DNA of 30,574 nt from Anaerolineales bacterium. Its GTDB lineage: Bacteria; Chloroflexota; Anaerolineae; 4572-78; NAK82. The stretch lies in NCBI GenBank assembly GCA_024643945.1, contig JAHELX010000011.1, positions 1 to 30,574 of the forward strand, written 5' to 3'. The notes under the pieces were generated by a model. That model saw only the letters and a program-made list of their open reading frames with translations. It was not told where the DNA came from and did not search any database. Of this stretch, positions 16,691 to 22,669 are shown one piece after another (within the stretch, counting starts at the first letter, position 1; each line of letters begins with the position of its first letter). A program made the position numbers and the translations under genes.

Positions 16691-17599
16691 CTACTCCACC
16701 TTTTCCACGGACTCGAAGGCGATTTCAAAGTTACCTGTTCCTGCCTCTAGAGCTTCTTGTAGCTTAATCAGAGACACTTCGCCGAAGTCCGCCTGTCCCT
16801 GGACATCCACAGGGGCGGAGCGGGTCTGATCGGCCCAGGTGAGTCTAGCCCACAGTTTCTCCGGCAGAGTAGCAGAAGAGGTGATGATCGCCTGCAAATC
16901 CAGATACTCGGGCCTGCTGGGGTGCTGGGTGGCTGTGACCTCCACGGCTAATTTCTGTTCGCCCACGGAGACAGCATCGGAAAGAAGCAAGCGGATGGCT
17001 GAGGAGGCGAGAGACTCCTCTGTTCGGACCGCCACGGGAATCGGGGGCGAAAGCAAAGTGCGCAGGTAGGAAAGGTTGAATGAGAACACCAGGCCAAAGG
17101 GCGCCCCACCAACCCGTGGTCGCAGGCGAGCGATCCAGGGGGTGTCCGCTGAATAGGCTGGAAGGAAGGAGAGAGGCCGAGTCTCACGGTTCGGGACAGC
17201 AGGCAGCTCCCCAGCGCGTTCCCGCCTCAGGGTGTCTGCTATCAGGTCGTGAGCCTGCGTGCAGCGTATACAAGTTTGCAGATGGCGCCACGCCAGCGGG
17301 TATAGATGTCGCACGTGGTAGCCTGCCAGTTCGTCATTCACGTAAAGATCCAGTAGGGCCTCACATTCCTCACAGTCCAGGCTCGACTCTTCAGCTCTTT
17401 GGTTTCGCCCAAGCGAGACAGACTCGACATCATCCGCTTGCGCGATGGCTTCAGCCAGCCGCCGAAAACGACGCGCCCAAGGTTCCGGTTCGGAAAGCCG
17501 GCGGCGAAGTTCAACCAAGAGGGGACTCTCTTGCACGCCTGGTTCTATACGATTGGAACGCCTCGAAGTCTGCGTTTTGCGTCTCGGGTTGTTCATCAT
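16691..17599 (-). CDS. Soluble zinc-finger (ZAS-like) putative anti-sigma protein (module 3)
   Basis: With the ATG at 17599 the protein has 302 residues. CEEC (76-79) and HLQTCIRC (106-113) form a zinc-binding H-x3-C-x2-C module like the one in the module 2 protein. The C-terminal part (about 160-302) looks like two small beta-rich segments, ending in VDVQGQADFGEVSLIKLQ and a strand FEIAFESV. No membrane helix is visible. The frame is open up to a TTG at 17647, but ATG 17599 has AAGG 8 bases upstream and is preferred; the point is unsettled because a TGATG junction at the end of the sigma gene opens a different, 15-codon frame. It sits between sigma and TPR-CHAT genes. The expected role is to bind and silence the sigma; it is also the most obvious candidate substrate of the CHAT peptidase. 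Both are inferences. Confidence 0.8.
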   Translation of the reverse strand: MMNNPRRKTQTSRRSNRIEPGVQESPLLVELRRRLSEPEPWARRFRRLAEAIAQADDVESVSLGRNQRAEESSLDCEECEALLDLYVNDELAGYHVRHLYPLAWRHLQTCIRCTQAHDLIADTLRRERAGELPAVPNRETRPLSFLPAYSADTPWIARLRPRVGGAPFGLVFSFNLSYLRTLLSPPIPVAVRTEESLASSAIRLLLSDAVSVGEQKLAVEVTATQHPSRPEYLDLQAIITSSATLPEKLWARLTWADQTRSAPVDVQGQADFGEVSLIKLQEALEAGTGNFEIAFESVEKVE

Positions 17600-17610
17600 C
17601 GTCACCGCCT

Positions 17611-17658
17611 TTAGTACCTGGCACAGCATGTCTCGTGAAGAATCCAATGCACTTTCAT
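17611..17658 (-). CDS. Possible 15-codon leader ORF overlapping the sigma stop
   Basis: The sigma stop and an ATG share one base (TGATG), and GAGG lies just upstream, an arrangement typical of coupled genes. The ATG frame, however, ends after 15 codons (MKVHWILHETCCARY) and is not the zinc-finger frame. It may be a short coupling leader that delivers ribosomes to the start at 17599, or a sign of a frameshift at the 5' end of the zinc-finger gene. Confidence 0.25.
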   Translation of the reverse strand: MKVHWILHETCCARY

Positions 17659-18569
17659 CACCTCTTCTTTCGCTCCGTCTGGGCCAATATTTGCTTTAAG
17701 CGCTGCAGTGCTCTATGGCGCAGAATATGGACTGCATTCCGGGTTTTTCCCAAGCGCTGCGCGATTTCCTCATCGCTTAACTCGTAGAAAAACGTATAGA
17801 TGATGACTTGCTGCTGAGCCTGGCTGCGCAAATGAGCGATGGTCTGAATAAGCCACTCCCGGACTTCGACACGCTCGAACGCGGATGCACTGGATTCGTC
17901 AGACAGAAGATCGTACAGCGAGAAACCGTTTTCCATCTCACTTTGACCAGGTCGGTCCAAGGACATAGTCCCAGGCTCTCGGTCAATCAGGTCGCGGGAG
18001 CGAGTATAACGCCGTAAGATGTGGTTCTTCAAGATGCGGGTGGCCCAGGCATCGAATGAGACGTCATAGGGGAATGGATGGCCGAAGATGGTCTCACAAG
18101 TCTCCTGGGCAAAGTCTGCCGACTCAACCGCTGCCCTGGCAGCCGGGACCTGCATCCGCAGAAGCATATGATAAGCCCGAATGGCCAACTGTTCGAACAA
18201 GCGCTCCCACTCCCCATTGTGCTGGGCTGCCAATCTCTCGACCCGGTGATGTTCTTGCAAGTAGCAGGCAATGACCCGGTCGGCGTACTCATCAATTTGG
18301 GTCGGGATGTCGGGGCTGTTAGGCGCAGAGGAGAGGTCACCTCCATCTCCTTGCTTCCCAGTTCCCGTGTCCTCTTGCTGCCCTAATCTTATGACGCGCT
18401 GCACCCGCCCCGAGGCCAGGTTCCGAGAGACGATACGAACGACGCATTCGACAAGCGCTTCACGCGAGATTCGGTGCTGTTCCAGATCCCTTTGGGTAGC
18501 CCTGGTGCTCACCCGATGTTCACATACTTGAAGGATCGAGGCTGACTCCAATGTCTTGGTCGGAGGCAT
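17658..18569 (-). CDS. ECF-family RNA polymerase sigma factor (module 3)
   Basis: The 303-residue protein has an N-terminal extension (1-95), region 2 at about 120-190 (WERLFEQLAIRAYHMLL, FAQETCETIF, SFDAWATRILKNHILRRY) and region 4 at 245-297 with a good helix-turn-helix (SDEEIAQRLGKTRNAVHILR). A Gly/Asp-rich linker (62-85) separates the extension from the core. The WERLFEQLAIRAYHML segment aligns by eye with WRAFNELQAYLYPIAL of the module 2 sigma. ATG start at 18569, with a 10-base palindrome AGAGATCTCT immediately upstream. The stop is followed at once by the zinc-finger region. It heads the sigma, zinc-finger, TPR-CHAT unit and faces the phospho-signalling cluster across a 415-base divergent region. 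Confidence 0.9.
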   Translation of the reverse strand: MPPTKTLESASILQVCEHRVSTRATQRDLEQHRISREALVECVVRIVSRNLASGRVQRVIRLGQQEDTGTGKQGDGGDLSSAPNSPDIPTQIDEYADRVIACYLQEHHRVERLAAQHNGEWERLFEQLAIRAYHMLLRMQVPAARAAVESADFAQETCETIFGHPFPYDVSFDAWATRILKNHILRRYTRSRDLIDREPGTMSLDRPGQSEMENGFSLYDLLSDESSASAFERVEVREWLIQTIAHLRSQAQQQVIIYTFFYELSDEEIAQRLGKTRNAVHILRHRALQRLKQILAQTERKKR

Positions 18570-18572
18570 AGA

Positions 18573-18582
18573 AGAGATCTCT
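18573..18582. promoter_or_regulatory. Palindrome AGAGATCTCT at the sigma start
   Basis: A perfect 10-base palindrome lies 4 to 13 bases before the module 3 sigma ATG, where a ribosome binding site would be expected. It could be an operator or a small hairpin that limits translation. Confidence 0.3.
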
Positions 18583-18657
18583 CACTTCCCTCGCAAGCGG
18601 CTATTCCGGCCTCAGCGGGACGATGTTATGGCAGCAAAGACTCAAATCATCAGCTAT

Positions 18658-18665
18658 AGTGAAAG
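18658..18665 (+). promoter_or_regulatory. AGTGAAAG word in the divergent region
   Basis: On the minus strand it reads CTTTCACT and is followed by TATAGC, a possible -10-like hexamer for the module 3 sigma gene. It is one of the four places where (A/G)GTGAAAG lies next to a sigma or signalling gene. Confidence 0.25.
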
Positions 18666-18748
18666 AATGATCTAAGTAGTTGCATTAGTTGCTATCAATA
18701 GGCAGATGGTTGCGCAAGCGGTCAATACCAACTGTATCACATGCGGCT

Positions 18749-18786
18749 TCATTAGTCAACCCCAATAAACTGACGGGGTTTAATGA
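18749..18786. promoter_or_regulatory. Interrupted dyad TCATTA..ACCCC / GGGGT..TAATGA
   Basis: TCATTA plus ACCCC (18749-18763) pairs with GGGGT plus TAATGA (18775-18786), with a 4-base bulge on the left and 1 base on the right. No T-run follows. An operator for a dimeric regulator or a terminator-like structure separating the divergent units is possible. Confidence 0.35.
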
Positions 18787-18868
18787 CACTTAGCAGCCAT
18801 GTGGGCTGTCGCCGAACACATTGGCGTGGCAACTAAGAAATTGGCGGGAAAACTGGCAGATAGTCCTG

Positions 18869-18897
18869 TTGAAGATGATACCAATGTGTGATACAAT
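18869..18897 (+). promoter_or_regulatory. Promoter of the HTH gene / phospho-signalling cluster
   Basis: TTGAAG (18869-18874), a 17-base spacer and TACAAT (18892-18897, five of six consensus bases) give a good sigma70-type promoter with a predicted leader of about 80 bases before the HTH gene. Confidence 0.6.
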
Positions 18898-18984
18898 TTA
18901 TGATAGGTTACGCTTAGCTCTACCTTTTCCTGATAAAGCCCAACAGTTGACGTTTCTTGCTGCAACAGAAGAGGTATTGCGACC

Positions 18985-19203
18985 ATGGACGAGATTCTGA
19001 CAGTCCAGGAGGTAGCCAATTATCTTAAAGTAAGTCGGACCACGGTCTGGCGGTGGTGCAATGAGGGCAAGCTGTCGGCCTTCAAGGTGGGGCGCGGCTG
19101 GCGGATTCATCGGCTGGAGGTGGAGAAGATTGTCGGGCATCATCCAGGAGATGAGGAAGCAAACAGAGGACACGGAAGCACAAAGGTGAAAGGGCTACTG
19201 TAA
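18985..19203 (+). CDS. Excisionase/MerR-like helix-turn-helix DNA-binding protein (HTH_17)
   Basis: The 72-residue protein begins MDEILTVQEVANYLKVSR, the standard opening of the excisionase-type (HTH_17, BldC-like) winged helix of the MerR superfamily, followed by TTVWRWCNEGKLSAFKVG and the wing GRGWRIHRLEVEKIV. The last 20 residues are polar. No recombinase gene is nearby, so a transcriptional role as in BldC is more likely than excision. AGAGG lies 11 bases before the ATG, and a good promoter is about 90 bases upstream. It is the first gene of the plus-strand cluster, and an inverted repeat overlaps its stop codon, so it may control itself and the FHA gene downstream. Target sites are unknown. 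Confidence 0.88.
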   Translation: MDEILTVQEVANYLKVSRTTVWRWCNEGKLSAFKVGRGWRIHRLEVEKIVGHHPGDEEANRGHGSTKVKGLL

Positions 19204-19214
19204 GTTTTTCACCT
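19184..19214. promoter_or_regulatory. Inverted repeat AGGTGAAA / TTTCACCT at the end of the HTH gene
   Basis: AGGTGAAA (19184-19191) and TTTCACCT (19207-19214) are exact reverse complements separated by 15 bases and straddle the TAA stop (19201-19203). Only four Ts precede the cytosine and no T-run follows, so an operator for the FHA gene is as likely as a weak terminator. The 164 bases between the two genes show no clear sigma70 promoter. Confidence 0.4.
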
Positions 19215-19367
19215 CGTGTGATATTCGCTGCTACACCTTGCGCGCACAGTTCGCCAACATTGCCACTTCTCGCTGGCCTGAGTGAGTCAGCATCCCTGCA
19301 GGAGGTTAGATCGATTGCCTTCTTGCTTAAGCAACCCAACCGTCTCTCACCTGTAAGGAGGAGCACT

Positions 19368-20660
19368 ATGTTCAAAGTCTTTCTGGCCCGCCTGGTAGCC
19401 ATCCTTACTGCGATGCTGTTGGCAACCGCATTGCTTGCAGGCGTCGCAATCGCTCAAGGGCCTCCTGAGCTGAAGATCAGCAAGACAGTCGATAGACCTC
19501 AAGTCAAGCCCGGTGAAAAGCTGGTTTACACCGTCCAATTCACCAACACCGGCCCTGTGGCTCTAACCAACGTCACTGTGGTTGATAGGCTGCCTCAAGG
19601 TATGGAGCCGGATGATATAGGGGGAGGGAGATATGACCCAACGGAAAGAACAATCACCTGGGAAATGGACGAACTTCAAGCCGATTCCGGCGTCGCCAAA
19701 ACAGTGCAAGCGATTGTTAACGTTGATGCGCGATCGGAGTTGGTTAATAGGGTCGAGATTCGGGCCGAGGGCGGCACAATTAACTCAGCCTCAACATCGT
19801 CCGTAGTGGTCGTTCAGACGCTCACACCTACACTCACGCTTGCTCCAACCCCCACACTGTCTACGCCGACCGACACCCCATCAGCACCGCCAACCGACAC
19901 CCCATCACCTCCGCCGGTCGAGACACCTACGCCTACACCGACCAGCACACCACTGCCGGCACCGACCGAGGCACCCTTGCCTGGGCCTACTAATACGCCA
20001 TTACCTACGCCAACCGGGACGCCTGCACCTACCGACACGCTTACACCGACCAGCACACCTGCTGCAACGCCTACCGCTGCGCCTACGTTTACCCCTACAC
20101 CCACTCTGACCCCCACACCCACGCTCACCATAGCGCAGCAGATCGGGAGCGTCATCAGGGACAATCTCCTTCTTGTCATCGGCGGTATCCTGGGTATATT
20201 AGCTATTGGCCTCATCCTTGCTGCTATCGTTCTTCGTCTGGGTATGAAAAGGCCTGAGCCAACACCGCCTCCGCCGCCTGGGGTGCCTCCCCCTCAACCA
20301 GTACCCTACCTGGAATGTCCCGGCCGCCTTGTCGAGCCCCGGCAATTTCCACTCAATAACCTGGATAGGGGCGATGAGTTTATTGGCAGGGCGATGCAGT
20401 CGGAAGGGATTACCCTGCGCATTGACGAGACGTTCCCCCGTTGGGAAACGGTCAGCCGCCGCCATGCCCACATCTACCGCGACCCAGCCACGGGACGTGT
20501 GGTCATCGAAGACCTGGGTTCACAAAACGGCGTGTATGTGCAGGGGCGGCGCACGGTTCGCAATCTGCTCAAAGATGGCTGGACAGTGGCCATCGGTGGG
20601 GTGGAATTCGTGTACCACGACCCCTCGGCTGACAGCAGTCAACTTCCCCGGCAGGCATAG
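19368..20660 (+). CDS. Secreted-domain/TM/FHA protein (DUF11 domain outside, FHA domain inside)
   Basis: The start at 19368 is fixed by AAGGAGG with a short spacer and by a signal peptide (FLARLVAILTAMLLATALLAGVAIA); the frame is open further upstream but without a ribosome site. The 430-residue product has a DUF11/isopeptide-type repeat (about 30-145, LKISKTVDRPQVKPGE, YTVQFTNTG), a Thr/Pro-rich stalk (150-260), a membrane helix (about 265-290) and a cytoplasmic FHA domain (about 325-425) with IGRA, SRRHAHI and DLGSQNGVYV, the phospho-Thr binding core. It should tether phosphorylated partners under the membrane and contact the wall outside. The FHA partner is likely a substrate of the kinase at 24651-25850. 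The PP2C fusion gene follows 26 bases downstream. Confidence 0.93.
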   Translation: MFKVFLARLVAILTAMLLATALLAGVAIAQGPPELKISKTVDRPQVKPGEKLVYTVQFTNTGPVALTNVTVVDRLPQGMEPDDIGGGRYDPTERTITWEMDELQADSGVAKTVQAIVNVDARSELVNRVEIRAEGGTINSASTSSVVVVQTLTPTLTLAPTPTLSTPTDTPSAPPTDTPSPPPVETPTPTPTSTPLPAPTEAPLPGPTNTPLPTPTGTPAPTDTLTPTSTPAATPTAAPTFTPTPTLTPTPTLTIAQQIGSVIRDNLLLVIGGILGILAIGLILAAIVLRLGMKRPEPTPPPPPGVPPPQPVPYLECPGRLVEPRQFPLNNLDRGDEFIGRAMQSEGITLRIDETFPRWETVSRRHAHIYRDPATGRVVIEDLGSQNGVYVQGRRTVRNLLKDGWTVAIGGVEFVYHDPSADSSQLPRQA

Positions 20661-20686
20661 CCGGCGCGGCGAAAGGAGCGATGACC

Positions 20687-22525
20687 ATGAGTCAATGTCC
20701 ATACTGTGGAGCCTCTCTCGGAGAAAAGGCACGCTTCTGCAAAAGTTGTGGTCGGCCATTACCGGTTGACCAGGGTACCCCTCCCCCGGCGCGCGACTAC
20801 GTCGCGAGCCAACTTACCCAGCCTCTTGAGCGATCAGCAGCGCCTTCGCCACCCCCAACGTCCTCTCGACTGCCGGCTGCCAGCCACAATCCGGATGATA
20901 CCGCCCCTTTGGAGGAGGCAGTTACCAGCTTCGCACTTTTGCCGGAGGGGGCACTGATCCCTCAAACAGTGTCTCCTGCCCGCTACTATGTGCTGGAAGT
21001 GCGCAACAAGGGTCAGAAGCTCAACGTCTACCTGGTAGAGACCTTACAGCCGGTGCTCTTGTGTACGAACCGGGACTGTCCGTCCCCGGAGAACCGGGAG
21101 GGCGAAGCTTACTGTGCTGCTTGTGGTAGCGCGCTGACCGCCCCACCTGTCAGCCTGCGCTATCTTCTCAAGGAGAGCAGCGACTCCCAGACCTTTGCCT
21201 CACAAGCCAAAATACGCGAACTCGGTCTGAATCATCCCGGCCTCCTGCTCTTTGAATATTTCGAGGAAGCCCCTTATGGCCCAGCACCGCGCACCTACTT
21301 GCTCGATCCGGAGCCTGGGCCGAGCCTGGCTGCCAGCCTGGCTCCTCCCCAGGAAGTGCCCCGCGTCCTTGACTGGGGCCAGCAACTGGCCGAGGCATTG
21401 GCCTATCTGCATGCCCACTCCCTGGTTTGGCATAAACTCGACGGTTATCACGTGGCAATTGAGGGCAAGCGGGCGCGCTGGGTGAACTTTAACACCTATC
21501 TTATCCCCGAACAGTTCAAAGCGCAGCAGAATGATTATTATCTGAAGGACGTGCGCTCTCTGGCTGCTTTCCTCTTCCACCTGTGCACCGGCCTGGGAGC
21601 TTACACTCCTGACTACCAATTGCCGGAACCGGTCGGCGGGCTGTTTGACCAGGTGTTCGGGCCGGCCGGTACGATCACCACCGCATCGGCCCTGACCGAG
21701 GCGCTCAAGACAACATTGGAAGAGGTGCGCCGCCCGACTAACGTGCGCCTGGTCTCGGGCGCGCAGACCGACGTAGGCAGCGTGCGCGACCTGAATGAAG
21801 ACAGCCTATTGACTCAGGAACTGAGCCTGGTACACCGGGGAGTCAGCCTACCGATGGGCCTGTACGTGGTCGCCGACGGCATGGGAGGGCACTCGGCGGG
21901 CGATGTGGCCAGTGGCATAGTGATCAACACTATGGCACATAAAATGGCGAGTGAGGTGGTGGCCGACCAAATTGGCCCTGAGGGCCTCAGCCGCTCTTTC
22001 GATCCGGCCGCCTGGCTGAACGAAGCCATCGCCGCCGCCAACACAGCCGTTTTTGAACAGCGGCGGCAGGCCCGCACTGATATGGGCACCACCCTGGTGG
22101 CTGCCCTCATGCTGGGCGACACAGCCTACATTGGCCACGTGGGTGACAGCCGCGCCTACCTGCTCAACGAAGAGGGCGTCCGCCAACTGACCGCCGACCA
22201 TTCGTTGGTGGAGCGGCTGGTGGCCACCGGTCAGATCACCCGCGAGGAGGCACGCAGCCACCCGCAGCGCAATGTCATCTACCGCACCATCGGCGATAAA
22301 GCGCGAGTGGAGCCCGACATCGCTTCTCACCGCCTGGCTGTGGGCGATCACCTCCTGCTCTGCTCCGACGGGTTGAGCGGTATGGTCCCCGACGATGACA
22401 TATGGCGTATTGTAGTGAACAACCCTTTACCGTCAGAAGCATGTCGCCGACTGATCGAGGCCGCCAACCTGGCTGGCGGCGATGACAACATCACAGTGAT
22501 CATCGTCCGAGCAGAGGCGGCTTGA
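20687..22525 (+). CDS. Zinc ribbon - pseudokinase - PP2C phosphatase fusion
   Basis: The 612-residue protein starts with a zinc ribbon (CPYC..CKSC, residues 4-23). A kinase N-lobe-like start (ARYYVLEVRNKGQKLNVYLVE, about 100) is interrupted by a second zinc ribbon (CTNRDC..CAACG, 126-150). A kinase C-lobe remnant follows to about 345, in which the catalytic HRD reads HKL (LVWHKLDGYHVAI) and DFG reads NFN, so it should be catalytically dead. The last 260 residues are a PP2C domain with NEDS, VADGMGGH, GDSRAYL, CSDGLSG and GGDDN, all metal ligands present. Cytoplasmic, no membrane helix. Start 20687 has AAGGAG at 8-base spacing; an in-frame ATG at 20681 is too close to it. The pseudokinase may regulate the phosphatase or dock the true kinase. 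A 144-base gap follows. Confidence 0.92.
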   Translation: MSQCPYCGASLGEKARFCKSCGRPLPVDQGTPPPARDYVASQLTQPLERSAAPSPPPTSSRLPAASHNPDDTAPLEEAVTSFALLPEGALIPQTVSPARYYVLEVRNKGQKLNVYLVETLQPVLLCTNRDCPSPENREGEAYCAACGSALTAPPVSLRYLLKESSDSQTFASQAKIRELGLNHPGLLLFEYFEEAPYGPAPRTYLLDPEPGPSLAASLAPPQEVPRVLDWGQQLAEALAYLHAHSLVWHKLDGYHVAIEGKRARWVNFNTYLIPEQFKAQQNDYYLKDVRSLAAFLFHLCTGLGAYTPDYQLPEPVGGLFDQVFGPAGTITTASALTEALKTTLEEVRRPTNVRLVSGAQTDVGSVRDLNEDSLLTQELSLVHRGVSLPMGLYVVADGMGGHSAGDVASGIVINTMAHKMASEVVADQIGPEGLSRSFDPAAWLNEAIAAANTAVFEQRRQARTDMGTTLVAALMLGDTAYIGHVGDSRAYLLNEEGVRQLTADHSLVERLVATGQITREEARSHPQRNVIYRTIGDKARVEPDIASHRLAVGDHLLLCSDGLSGMVPDDDIWRIVVNNPLPSEACRRLIEAANLAGGDDNITVIIVRAEAA

Positions 22526-22607
22526 ACGCCATTTTAAAAAGTGTCAATCGGGTATAGAGTTTTGGTTATTTTCTTAGAAATCTCTAATGAATTTCAAAGA
22601 CGGGTGT

Positions 22608-22637
22608 AGTAGTGTAACTCTTATCTTAACCACTACT
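22608..22637. promoter_or_regulatory. Inverted repeat AGTAGTG / CACTACT before the vWA-FHA gene
   Basis: Exact 7-base arms (22608-22614 and 22631-22637) flank a 16-base AT-rich spacer, 33 bases before the vWA-FHA start. The 144-base gap is otherwise AT-rich and has no clear -35/-10 pair. An operator is plausible. Confidence 0.35.
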
Positions 22638-22669
22638 GTGCCAATTCTGACCACTCATGAGGCTGGACC

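Larger units (their letters stand above)
18570..18984. promoter_or_regulatory. Divergent regulatory region between sigma/CHAT unit and phospho-signalling cluster
   Basis: This 415-base stretch holds no convincing gene. It is AT-richer than its surroundings. It contains the palindrome AGAGATCTCT (18573-18582), an AGTGAAAG word (18658-18665), a dyad at 18749-18786 and a plus-strand promoter (18869-18897). I found no good sigma70 promoter for the minus-strand sigma gene, which is consistent with, but does not prove, use of an alternative sigma. Confidence 0.55.

Noticed and set aside
18985..19203. Excisionase-like gene as a sign of a prophage or integrated element
   Set aside because: No integrase, attachment repeat or phage gene is present, and this HTH type is common in ordinary regulators such as BldC.
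19814..20215. Minus-strand frame rich in VGVGVS opposite the DUF11-FHA gene
   Set aside because: It is the reverse complement of the Thr/Pro-coding stalk; the plus frame has a signal peptide, membrane helix and FHA domain.
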